From Mailhella sp. (lineage in GTDB: Bacteria; Desulfobacterota; Desulfovibrionia; Desulfovibrionales; Desulfovibrionaceae), in NCBI GenBank assembly GCA_017522745.1, contig JAFWYI010000026.1:1-8210 (forward strand): a stretch of DNA of 8,210 bases. The letters run 5' to 3'. Below the pieces are notes generated by a model. The model did no database searches and was not told where the DNA came from. It saw only the letters and a list, made by a program, of their open reading frames with translations. The position numbers and the translations under genes are program-made. Of the stretch, positions 1 through 6,287 are shown piece by piece. The stretch's first letter is position 1. Each line of letters opens with the position of its first letter.

Positions 1-872
1 CCGCCATCATCATGTATACCGTGTCCGAAGAGGTCGAGCAGACCGGCGTGCGCGTGGGCGACCTGTTCTTCTCCGGCTACAAGCAGGCCAACGGTGCTTA
101 CGCCTGCCTGTTCCCCTTCCCCATCGGGATGTCCACGGCTTCCTTCCAGCCTGCCATCATGGCGCGTGATACGGCCGGGAACGTGACCTCCAGCCGCCTG
201 CTGGTGAGAGCGCAGAATCGCAAATACCGTTCTGATACGCTGAACATCCCGGATTCCTTCCTCAATTTCAAAGCTAATGAACTGGCTCAGCTCTGCCCTG
301 AGATGGAGACGCCGCTGGAACAGTACCTCTGTTCCAATAATCGCGTCCGCAGAGAAAACGACGCCAAGCTCATCGAGATCGGATCCGACCCGAACAATAT
401 TTCGCCCAAGTTCCTGTGGGAATTGCCGTTCCGTCGCCTGCCTCGTTCTGCGGTGAAGGCAAATTTCGGTGATCATCGCACCTATGTGGACGGTGCCAAG
501 ATGAAGATCGACGAGCAGACCCACATGGGGCTCGACCTTGCCTCCGTGGCACAGGCCCCCATCCCTGCCGCTGCGGCCGGGCGTGTGGTCTGGGCTGATT
601 ATCTGGGCATCCATGGACACATGGTCCTCGTGGAACATGGCCTCGGCCTGATGACGCAGTATTCCCATCTCACCGACTATGCGGTGAAGGTGGGCGACGA
701 GGTGAAGGCCGGGCAGACCGTAGGTACCACAGGCGTGAGCGGTCTTGCCGGCGGTGACCATCTGCATTTCGGCGTCCTCGTGGGCGGCGTGCCCGTGCAG
801 CCTCTGGAATGGCTGGACTCCTCATGGGTCCGGAACAATATCCTGTCCCGACTGAACGTCAACGTGCGATAA
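1..872 (+). CDS. M23 (LytM-type) murein endopeptidase, C-terminal part
   Basis: This is a zinc metallopeptidase that would cleave peptide cross-bridges in peptidoglycan, acting in the periplasm or at the cell envelope. The gene is cut by the window edge: the frame is open from base 3, so the ATG at 12 is internal and any signal peptide lies outside. Counting from that ATG, residues 1-67 look like an Ig-like beta domain (ARDTAGNVTSS), 70-150 form a linker region, and 155-275 are the M23 domain. The zinc ligands are present: H171 and D175 in HMGLD, and H250/H252 in GDHLHFG; the supporting motifs GHMVLVEHG and YSHL are also intact, so the enzyme should be active. The layout resembles Desulfovibrio M23 proteins as I remember them. 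A hairpin follows the stop, separating it from the dehydrogenase gene. The family call is secure; the exact bond cleaved is not known. Confidence 0.93.
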   Translation, partial: AIIMYTVSEEVEQTGVRVGDLFFSGYKQANGAYACLFPFPIGMSTASFQPAIMARDTAGNVTSSRLLVRAQNRKYRSDTLNIPDSFLNFKANELAQLCPEMETPLEQYLCSNNRVRRENDAKLIEIGSDPNNISPKFLWELPFRRLPRSAVKANFGDHRTYVDGAKMKIDEQTHMGLDLASVAQAPIPAAAAGRVVWADYLGIHGHMVLVEHGLGLMTQYSHLTDYAVKVGDEVKAGQTVGTTGVSGLAGGDHLHFGVLVGGVPVQPLEWLDSSWVRNNILSRLNVNVR

Positions 873-890
873 ACAGCGATTCATATCACC

Positions 891-927
891 GAGCGGAGCG
901 TCGGGCAGGCTGTCCGGCTCTCCGCTC
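891..927 (+). terminator. Long GC-rich hairpin, probable terminator or leader stem
   Basis: GAGCGGAG (891-898) pairs with CTCCGCTC (920-927), and within it GTCGGGCA (900-907) pairs with TGTCCGGC (911-918) around a GGC loop. Together they make about 16 base pairs with one mismatch (899/919) and two G-U pairs. The stem begins 18 bases after the M23 stop. The tract after it (TTCGGATTTTC) is not a clean U-run, so termination may be partial. It ends 11 bases before the Shine-Dalgarno of the next gene (AAGGAG, 939-944), so it could also act as a leader structure or mRNA stabiliser for the 951 gene. Confidence 0.55.
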
Positions 928-950
928 TTCGGATTTTCAAGGAGATAACC

Positions 951-3900
951 ATGCCCCACAAAGGGCCTCATGTTTCCATATCGGCCGAGTATGTGGTCAA
1001 CCGTATCCTCCGCATCAATCTCGATGAGTTCGAACGCTGGCCGCAGAGCGTGCGTCAGCTCGCCATCGAGATAGCGGAAGAGCTGTTCCTCGTGGCGTAT
1101 AATCCCTTCATATCCGCTTCTGCCGTGCGGAAGAGCGTGGACGAGCATTATCAGAACGAGTCCCAGTCTCTGGCGCATCAGTACGCCACGGCCATCAGCG
1201 AAGGCATCACCATGTTCTGGAGCGCCTACGAAGCCGAACAGGCGTTCTGCGAAGAACTCAAGGGGCGGCTTTCCGCCATCATGCCCGATAACTGCATCAT
1301 GCGTCGTCGTGGTGCGCTGGTCGCTTCTTCCACGGACGCGACCGACCTTCGCATGGAGCTTCCTCTGCTCGTGGTGGAACCTGACACGCCTGAGCAGATG
1401 AGTGCGCTTGTGCGCCTTGCCAACGAGATGAAGTTCGCCATCATCCCCCGCGGCGGAGCTTCGGGGCTCACCGGCGGTACGGTGCCTGCCCGCAAGCGTA
1501 CCGTGGTCGTCAGCACCACACGTCTCACGGCGAAGAGTGTGGATGTCGAAGCTAAGACCATGACCTGTCAGGCCGGAGTCATCACGCAGGATGCCATCAA
1601 TTTCGCGGCGTCCAAGGGGCTGCTCTTCACTGTGGACCCTGCCTCCAAGACGGCCTCGACCATCGGCGGCAACGTGGCCGAGAACTCCGGTGGTCCTTTC
1701 TGCTTCGAATACGGTACCACCATCGACAATCTGCTTTCGTGGAGCATGGTCACGCCCACCGGCGAGATGATACGCATCGAGCGTGTCGGACATCCCGGGC
1801 ATAAGATCATGCCTGACGAGACGGCGGTGTTCGAAGTCAAGGATCTTTCCGGCGGTGTTCGCAGCGTCGTGAGCCTCAAGGGCAGCGATGCCCGGCAGGA
1901 AGGTCTTGGCAAAGACGTGACCAACAAACTGCTCGACGGACTCCCCGGCATGCAGAAGGAAGGTATCGACGGCATCATCACCGAAGCCACATTCCTCCTT
2001 CACTCCATCCCATCCAGGTCCAGGGTCATGGTGCTGGAATTTTACGGCAAGTCCATGGTCCCCACGGCGGAACTCGTGGGCAAGGTGGTGGCCCTGCGCG
2101 ACAGCATCCGCGAGAGCGGCGGCGATGTGCGTGTTTCCGCACTGGAGGAGTTCAACTCCAAGTACGTGCAGGCCATCAACTATCAGCGCAAGTCCGACAA
2201 GCATGAAAGCGATCCCATCTCCGTCATCATCGTGCAGGTGGACGGCAACGATGCTCATCTGCTTGACGAGACCGTGCAGACTATCTCCGATCTGGCCGGG
2301 CAGGATGAATTCGTGTTCGCCGCCATCGCTCAGGATGATAAGCAGGCGGCGGAATTCTGGGAAGATCGTCATCGCCTTTCGGCCATCGCCAAGCGCACGT
2401 CCGGCTTCAAGATGAACGAGGACGTGGTCCTGCCTATGAAGCGTATCCCGGAATTCGCGTATTACCTCGAAGTCCTCAACGTCGTGGCCGCCGGTGAGGC
2501 GTACCGCTACGCGCTGCAGGAACTTCTGCGCCTTCCCAGCTTCCCTATCGACGATACGTCCTTCAATCTGGAATTCGCCTTCGCGTCTCGCGTGGCGGGG
2601 GCCGATGAGGCGACCATCGACCCGGACCTCACTGATGAAGGCGTGGCCGAACGTGCGGAAGCATGGCTGGGCGAGCAGAAGGAGCGCTTCCCGCGCATGG
2701 CTTCGCGCATCCAGAACATCATAGATTACATGAAGGGCAGCCGCATCGTCGTGGCCAGCCACATGCATGCCGGTGATGGCAACTGCCATGTGAACATCCC
2801 GGTGAACTCCAATGATCCCCGCATGATGGAGCAGGCTGAGGATGTGGCTATGCAGGTCATGGCCAAAAGTCAGGAACTCGGCGGGGCCGTATCTGGTGAG
2901 CATGGCATCGGCATCACCAAGATAGCCTTCCTCGATCAGAAGCAGATGGAGGCACTGCGTGAGTTCAAGCAGCGTGTGGACCCGCGCGACCTGCTGAACC
3001 CTGGCAAGCTCGTCACCCGCAAGCTACCTGTCCGCCCCTTCACCTTCTCCTTCAACCGGCTCATCGCGGATATCCGCGAATCCGGCCTGCAGGACAAGGA
3101 ATGTCTCATCCGTCTGCTGGAGCAGGTGCAGATATGTACCCGCTGCGGCAAGTGCAAGCAGGTATGCCCCATGGTGTACCCGGAACGCTCGTTCCAGTAC
3201 AACCCGCGCAACAAGAACATGATCCTCGGTGCGCTCATCGAAGCCATCTACTATTCTCAGGTGACCAGCGGCAAGCCGGATCCCGGTCTGCTCGTGGAAC
3301 TGCGCCATCTGCTGGAACATTGTACTGGCTGCGGTCGCTGTACCTCGGTGTGCCCGGTGAAGATCGACTCGCCGGAAGTGGCACTCAGCTCGCTCGCCTA
3401 CGTGAAGCGTGAAGGTGAGGGCGGTCACCCCATCAAGTCGCAGGTCCTCAACGTGCTGGCTTCCGACCCGAACAAGCGAGTGCCTACCTTCGCGAAGATG
3501 GCGGCGCTGGGACAGAACGTGATGAACTCCTTCCTGCCTCTCGTGCCGCGTGGCTGGCGCAAGCGTGTGGACAGCCCCCTGTTCTCCGGTCGCGGTCCTG
3601 CGCTGGGCATGGTCAGCGTGTATGAGAGCCTGCATCTGGACAGGAATGCCGCCGCGCATCTTTTCCTGCCTGTCTCTGCCGGAACGTCGGCACAGGAAGT
3701 GCTTGAAAAGCGTGTGCCTGCCGTGCTGTATTTCCCGGGTTGTGGAGGCAGCCTGTTCTACCGCCGCATCGCGCAGGCCTCGCTGGCGCTCATGATGCAT
3801 GCCGGCATCCCGGTGGTCATGCCGGGCAGTCACCTCTGCTGTGGTTATCCTGTGCTGGCGGCTGGTGATGCCGACAAATACGAGAGCAATCTCAAGCATA

Positions 3901-4637
3901 ATCGCGAAGTGGTGGCCACCGCACTCAAGCATGCGGCAGAAGCAGGCTTCGATGTGACCATGCTGGTCACGGCCTGCGGCTCCTGCCGTGAATCGCTCAT
4001 GCGTCATGGTCTTTGCGGTCTGGACGGCGCACCTCTGCCGCATAACGATATCGTCCAGCTTCTGGTAGACCGCCTGCCTCATGTCACAGAACAGGACGAA
4101 GCGGAACGCATCATCTATCATTCCTCCTGTCATCCGGCATGGTCCGGCGTGAAGGCCACCAAGGATGGCGGTAAGGTCGCTCGTGCGCTTGAGCGCATCG
4201 CCGGCGCATCCATCCTGCTGAATCCTGGCTGCTGCGGCGAATCCGGTGCCGGTGCCTACACCTGCCCGAACATCTACAACACGCTGCGTGAACGCAAGCG
4301 CGGCAATCTGCAGAAGGCGCTGGCCGGTTACACGTCCGAATCGCCTATCCTCATGAGCTGTCCTTCCTGCAAGATAGGTATAGCTCGTACCCTCATGACC
4401 ATGGACGCCGCGCATCCCGCCCGCGGGCGTGGGCAGGAAGTGGAGCAGAAGCAGGGTGAACAGCCGGTCATCGATACGCATCGCCCGGTCATGCACAACG
4501 CCGAATGGCTGGCGCTCAAACTGCTCGGTCGCAACTGGCTGGCGGACTTCAAGGCCGCCGGTGCCGTCAAGACCGAAGGTCAGCCGTCTGTCCACGTCGT
4601 GGTGCGCAAGTCCGAGGCAGACAGCACCGAGGCTTGA
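951..4637 (+). CDS. Fused FAD/iron-sulfur 2-hydroxyacid (probably D-lactate) dehydrogenase
   Basis: A 1228-residue oxidoreductase combining a GlcD-like flavin subunit and a GlcF/HdrB-like iron-sulfur subunit in one chain. About 90 N-terminal residues precede the FAD domain, whose loops are PRGGASGLTGG (166-176) and TIGGNVAENSGG (237-248). The FAD-oxidase C domain carries HAGDGNCH (606-613), SGEHGIG (648-654) and NPGKL (683-687). Two 4Fe-4S motifs follow: C729/732/735/739 and C791/794/797/801. Two CCG domains follow: C931, C963-C964, C1009/C1012, and C1060, C1094-C1095, C1137/C1140. No ligand is missing. Electrons would pass from the substrate to FAD, then through the clusters to a quinone or other acceptor at the membrane. 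It resembles the large Desulfovibrio FAD/Fe-S oxidoreductases proposed as D-lactate dehydrogenases and, more distantly, E. coli YdiJ (D-2-hydroxyglutarate), so the substrate is an inference. The start at 951 has AAGGAG at 939-944. There is no lactate permease in view. Confidence 0.9.
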   Translation: MPHKGPHVSISAEYVVNRILRINLDEFERWPQSVRQLAIEIAEELFLVAYNPFISASAVRKSVDEHYQNESQSLAHQYATAISEGITMFWSAYEAEQAFCEELKGRLSAIMPDNCIMRRRGALVASSTDATDLRMELPLLVVEPDTPEQMSALVRLANEMKFAIIPRGGASGLTGGTVPARKRTVVVSTTRLTAKSVDVEAKTMTCQAGVITQDAINFAASKGLLFTVDPASKTASTIGGNVAENSGGPFCFEYGTTIDNLLSWSMVTPTGEMIRIERVGHPGHKIMPDETAVFEVKDLSGGVRSVVSLKGSDARQEGLGKDVTNKLLDGLPGMQKEGIDGIITEATFLLHSIPSRSRVMVLEFYGKSMVPTAELVGKVVALRDSIRESGGDVRVSALEEFNSKYVQAINYQRKSDKHESDPISVIIVQVDGNDAHLLDETVQTISDLAGQDEFVFAAIAQDDKQAAEFWEDRHRLSAIAKRTSGFKMNEDVVLPMKRIPEFAYYLEVLNVVAAGEAYRYALQELLRLPSFPIDDTSFNLEFAFASRVAGADEATIDPDLTDEGVAERAEAWLGEQKERFPRMASRIQNIIDYMKGSRIVVASHMHAGDGNCHVNIPVNSNDPRMMEQAEDVAMQVMAKSQELGGAVSGEHGIGITKIAFLDQKQMEALREFKQRVDPRDLLNPGKLVTRKLPVRPFTFSFNRLIADIRESGLQDKECLIRLLEQVQICTRCGKCKQVCPMVYPERSFQYNPRNKNMILGALIEAIYYSQVTSGKPDPGLLVELRHLLEHCTGCGRCTSVCPVKIDSPEVALSSLAYVKREGEGGHPIKSQVLNVLASDPNKRVPTFAKMAALGQNVMNSFLPLVPRGWRKRVDSPLFSGRGPALGMVSVYESLHLDRNAAAHLFLPVSAGTSAQEVLEKRVPAVLYFPGCGGSLFYRRIAQASLALMMHAGIPVVMPGSHLCCGYPVLAAGDADKYESNLKHNREVVATALKHAAEAGFDVTMLVTACGSCRESLMRHGLCGLDGAPLPHNDIVQLLVDRLPHVTEQDEAERIIYHSSCHPAWSGVKATKDGGKVARALERIAGASILLNPGCCGESGAGAYTCPNIYNTLRERKRGNLQKALAGYTSESPILMSCPSCKIGIARTLMTMDAAHPARGRGQEVEQKQGEQPVIDTHRPVMHNAEWLALKLLGRNWLADFKAAGAVKTEGQPSVHVVVRKSEADSTEA

Positions 4638-4642
4638 TCGCG

Positions 4643-4671
4643 TTGATACTCATTGACCGCTCATCGGTAAC
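4643..4671 (+). promoter_or_regulatory. Weak sigma-70-like promoter candidate
   Basis: TTGATA (4643-4648) matches a -35 element at five of six positions. GGTAAC (4666-4671) sits 17 bases later but matches the -10 consensus at only three of six. If real, it would start a transcript just before the hairpin that covers the start of the lipoprotein gene. It is listed because the 73-base gap after the dehydrogenase stop is long enough for a separate promoter. The evidence is poor. Confidence 0.2.
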
Positions 4672-4675
4672 TTTT

Positions 4676-4719
4676 CAGGGTCATGGCATATCTCTTCAAG
4701 GAGCTGTGCTATGACCCTG
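4676..4719 (+). promoter_or_regulatory. Start-codon-sequestering mRNA hairpin with Shine-Dalgarno in the loop
   Basis: CAGGGTCATGGCATA (4676-4690) pairs with TGTGCTATGACCCTG (4705-4719) over 15 positions, two of them G-U and the outer nine perfect. The 14-base loop (4691-4704) contains the AAGGAG Shine-Dalgarno (4698-4703). The initiating ATG (4711-4713) of the lipoprotein gene is inside the 3' arm. A run of five T (4724-4728) follows the stem, so the structure also has the outline of an intrinsic terminator. Either function would make expression of the 4711 gene conditional on ribosome loading or on a trans factor. The pairing is seen directly; the regulatory role is inferred. Confidence 0.55.
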
Positions 4720-5166
4720 GATCTTTTTAAACGCGCTGTACCGGCGCTGGCTGTCGCTCTTATCTTGGGGACTGTTGCCTGCCATCGGCACGACTCTGGA
4801 GCTTCCTCCTCAGCTTCGGATACGGCAACACTGGAAAGTTCGGTGGATACGCCCATGACGGCGCTCAACGGCTACGTGTGGGAAGCCTCTGCGCCGCAGT
4901 CGAAGCTGGATTTTCTGCTTGGGGTGGAGTGTTCGCTGGCTATGGAGGCGGCGCTCAAGCAGGTGGCGGAGGAACGCGGCGGCACGGTGGAGCTTTCCCG
5001 TTTTGCCAATGGCTGGCAGATAGCGTTCCGTGACAAGGCCCGGCCGGATATCGTGCGGCAGATCGACGAATTCTACGTGCAGAACCCTGAGCAGAAGGAG
5101 CGCCACGTTTTCGACGTGATATGGATGGAGATGGTGCGTCCGGCTATGACCACGGAAAAGCGCTGA
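4711..5166 (+). CDS. Predicted lipoprotein of unknown function
   Basis: A 151-residue protein with a lipoprotein-like N-terminus: K8/R9, a hydrophobic stretch (10-23) and C24 after GTVA. Position -3 is T rather than the usual L, so the lipobox is imperfect. A Ser/Asp-rich linker (28-48) follows. The folded part (52-147) contains NGYVWEAS, FLLGVECS, IVRQIDEFYVQNP and VFDVIWMEMVRP, a pattern I associate with uncharacterised small secreted proteins of Desulfovibrio; I cannot name a family or function. C74 in the mature part has no obvious partner. The start at 4711 is chosen because it has AAGGAG at 4698-4703 and gives the signal peptide; the next in-frame ATG (4855) would lose it. It stands 73 bases after the dehydrogenase and 33 before the glycine-zipper gene, with which it is probably co-transcribed. 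Its start codon is buried in a hairpin. Confidence 0.8.
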   Translation: MTLDLFKRAVPALAVALILGTVACHRHDSGASSSASDTATLESSVDTPMTALNGYVWEASAPQSKLDFLLGVECSLAMEAALKQVAEERGGTVELSRFANGWQIAFRDKARPDIVRQIDEFYVQNPEQKERHVFDVIWMEMVRPAMTTEKR

Positions 5167-5186
5167 GCCTGTCCTCAAAAGATGCG

Positions 5187-5194
5187 TAAGGAGG
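5187..5194 (+). promoter_or_regulatory. Near-perfect Shine-Dalgarno fixing the start at 5200
   Basis: TAAGGAGG lies five bases before the ATG at 5200. The ATG at 5182 would read through this site and add six charged residues before the signal peptide, so 5200 is the better start. Confidence 0.85.
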
Positions 5195-5199
5195 AAGCT

Positions 5200-5442
5200 A
5201 TGAAACGATGCTTGACCGCGTGTGCGGCGGTTGCGCTCTGCGTCTCGCTCTCGCTGGGCGCTGTGGGCTGTACCCACATGAACAGGACTCAGCAGGGAGC
5301 GCTTTCCGGCGGTGCGGTGGGCGCGCTGGCTGGTGCGGGCATTTCTGCCATCGCTGGTGGCAGCGGCACTATGGGAGCGCTCATCGGTGGCGGTCTTGGC
5401 GCCCTGGCCGGAGGTATCTACGGGCACGAGAAGAGCAGATAG
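5200..5442 (+). CDS. Small OsmB-like glycine-zipper lipoprotein
   Basis: An 80-residue protein with basic K2/R3, a hydrophobic segment (5-21) and a probable lipidation cysteine C24 in GAVGC. The mature part (33-75) is almost entirely Gly/Ala with repeated small-xxx-small spacing (GALSGGAVGALAGAG, then GALIGGGLGALAGG) and ends in GHEKSR. This is the layout of OsmB-like and other glycine-zipper lipoproteins, in which a helical hairpin packs in or against the outer membrane. Such proteins are usually linked to envelope stress or membrane integrity, but no precise activity is known and none can be read here. It follows the unknown lipoprotein by 33 bases with no terminator between, and an intrinsic terminator begins at its stop codon, so the two probably form one envelope transcript. 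Confidence 0.85.
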   Translation: MKRCLTACAAVALCVSLSLGAVGCTHMNRTQQGALSGGAVGALAGAGISAIAGGSGTMGALIGGGLGALAGGIYGHEKSR

Positions 5443-5467
5443 CTCCGCTTGTCGGGCGGAGTTTTTT
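5441..5467 (+). terminator. Intrinsic terminator after the glycine-zipper gene
   Basis: CTCCGC (5443-5448) pairs perfectly with GCGGAG (5456-5461) around a seven-base loop and is followed at once by six T (5462-5467). An A-T and a G-U pair can extend the base of the stem. The 5' arm directly follows, and its extended base overlaps, the lipoprotein stop codon. The 3' arm contains GGAG, which could also serve as a Shine-Dalgarno for the ATG at 5468. Confidence 0.85.
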
Positions 5468-5500
5468 ATGCAACAGTCGCACCCATGGAATACGAAGTGA
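5468..5500 (+). other. Possible ten-codon leader ORF overlapping the FliW-like start
   Basis: An ATG directly after the T-run, six bases from GGAG (5458-5461), opens a ten-residue reading frame (MQQSHPWNTK) ending at TGA 5498-5500, past the ATG at 5485 of the FliW-like gene. It has the better ribosome site of the two starts. It could be a coupled leader. Alternatively, if one C is missing from the CCC at 5482-5484, it would be the true N-terminus of the FliW-like protein. Neither is proven. Confidence 0.2.
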
Positions 5501-5868
5501 TTTTTTCCGACGGTATGGAAGCCCTTGACGGGGCCCGACGCTGCCTGCTCACCCGGTTCGTGCCGGAAAGTCCGGCTTTGGTTTTGCGGGATCTTGAGTC
5601 TGAGGACCAGCTCCTGCTGGGAGACGTTCGCCTCGTCGCGCCGTACTATCTGCCGGAACTCGATGAGCGAGAACGTGAGGCTCTTGGGATGGGCGATGTC
5701 GCTGCGGAGGATATCCTCATCCTCTGCCGCATGGCCGTACCGTATGCCCGCCCGCAGGAGGCCGGATTCGATATGTCCCATTTCGTCTGTGTCCATTCCG
5801 GCAGAGGGATAGAGGTCCGACGTCCGGGCGCGCCGGTCATCCCGCTTGTTCCCTGGCGCGATCAGTAG
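5485..5868 (+). CDS. Divergent FliW-like protein (flagellar assembly factor family)
   Basis: A 127-residue protein that I align by eye to FliW. FSDGMEALDGARRCLL matches the family's start (F-x-x-G-x-x-x-x-x-x-x-x-L-L), SPALVLRDLESEDQLLL matches the 'flvLqSv...aFiv' strand pair, and YYLPELDEREREALGM, VAAEDILILCRMAV match the later strands. In classical FliW (about 150 residues) the protein binds flagellin and CsrA, tying flagellin level to CsrA activity. Here the first family strand is missing, the usual NP and 'T-x-N-L-x-x-P' motifs are replaced (LVAPYY; FDMSHFVCVHSG), and no csrA or flagellar gene is in the window. A retained CsrA/flagellin function is therefore uncertain. The ATG at 5485 lacks a clear Shine-Dalgarno; the alternatives are TTG 5449, inside the terminator loop, or ATG 5468 with a one-base correction. 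A strong terminator follows. Confidence 0.6.
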   Translation: MEYEVIFSDGMEALDGARRCLLTRFVPESPALVLRDLESEDQLLLGDVRLVAPYYLPELDEREREALGMGDVAAEDILILCRMAVPYARPQEAGFDMSHFVCVHSGRGIEVRRPGAPVIPLVPWRDQ

Positions 5869-5877
5869 CGCATACAG

Positions 5878-5907
5878 AAAAAGGAAGGTGATCGGCCTTC
5901 CTTTTTT
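5878..5907 (+). terminator. Strong intrinsic terminator after the FliW-like gene
   Basis: AAAAAGGAAGG (5878-5888) pairs with CCTTCCTTTTT (5896-5906) around a seven-base loop (TGATCGG), ending in six T (5902-5907). It starts ten bases after the stop. The A-run before and T-run after the GC-rich core make it potentially bidirectional. It separates the left-hand genes from the regulator/flavoprotein unit. Confidence 0.92.
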
Positions 5908-5931
5908 GGTTAATCGAAAAATAAGCTAATC

Positions 5932-5949
5932 TAGTGGTTCTAACCAGTA
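5932..5949 (+). repeat. Operator-like inverted repeat
   Basis: TAGTGGTTCTAACCAGTA is an 18-base dyad with one mismatched pair (G5934/G5947). The core arms TGGTT and AACCA are perfect and separated by two bases. It lies 25 bases after the second terminator and nearly 400 bases before the regulator start, so its target gene is unclear. The arms do not match FNR or CRP half-sites. Confidence 0.35.
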
Positions 5950-6246
5950 TACAGCTCTACGTACATGATAAAAAATCCTTTTGATTCGTCATTGATAGCG
6001 TATTGGCAACTACGCGTGCCACCAAATCGAAAAGGGAGTTCAATGGGGCGGCCGCAAAGAGTTTAGCACTTGCGAAATGGAAAATATGTAAAAAAGCTAG
6101 CGAGAAGCCGTTCTGAATATATCCATATACGGCATCGAAGGATGCATCCTGAGACGAGAGTTTCGCGAGGTAGAAAGGCTAATTTCAGCTCGTGTACGCA
6201 TTGCTATGACAAAGGCAGGAAAGCGCTGCGGCGCATATGAGTTGTT

Positions 6247-6262
6247 TTCATAAATTCATAAA
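6247..6262 (+). repeat. Tandem eight-base repeat
   Basis: TTCATAAA occurs twice in immediate succession, ten bases upstream of the CRP-spaced dyad. It may be part of an A+T-rich promoter or simply chance in a low-complexity stretch. Confidence 0.3.
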
Positions 6263-6271
6263 AGAAAGTTG

Positions 6272-6287
6272 TGTAGCCGTGACTACA
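6272..6287 (+). promoter_or_regulatory. CRP-spaced dyad, candidate operator of the downstream regulator
   Basis: TGTAG-CCGTGA-CTACA has perfect five-base arms separated by six bases, the same geometry as the E. coli CRP site (TGTGA-N6-TCACA) but with different inner bases. It ends 44 bases before the ATG of a CRP/FNR-family gene. That position suits auto-regulation of the regulator and its downstream flavoprotein. The dyad is seen directly; binding is inferred. Confidence 0.4.

Noticed and set aside
822..2903. Long minus-strand open frame (693 codons) opposite the dehydrogenase.
   Set aside because: It lies antisense to a clearly conserved enzyme. Its translation is rich in His, Arg, Gly and Asp with no domain pattern, as expected when GC-biased codons are read in reverse.
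3024..4595. Second long minus-strand open frame (523 codons).
   Set aside because: It is antisense to the iron-sulfur and CCG domains, whose cysteine motifs fully explain the + strand. The minus frame shows only a biased composition.
5182..5199. Upstream ATG as the start of the glycine-zipper gene.
   Set aside because: It would place the near-perfect Shine-Dalgarno inside the coding region and put charged residues before the signal peptide.
4810..5796. Minus-strand open frame of 328 codons covering three small genes.
   Set aside because: It crosses two lipoprotein genes and an intrinsic terminator that fit the + strand, and its product has no recognisable motif.
5965..6066. Small ORF of 33 codons from ATG 5965.
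   Set aside because: There is no Shine-Dalgarno, and the product has no signal peptide, membrane segment or motif.
6140..6149. Perfect palindrome GGATGCATCC.
   Set aside because: A ten-base palindrome without supporting context is not strong evidence of an operator; it overlaps a small chance hairpin (6132-6145).
6101..6253. Open stretch of 50 codons in the intergenic region, possibly a gene remnant.
   Set aside because: It has no start codon near its 5' end, no ribosome site and no resemblance to a known family. This length is expected by chance.
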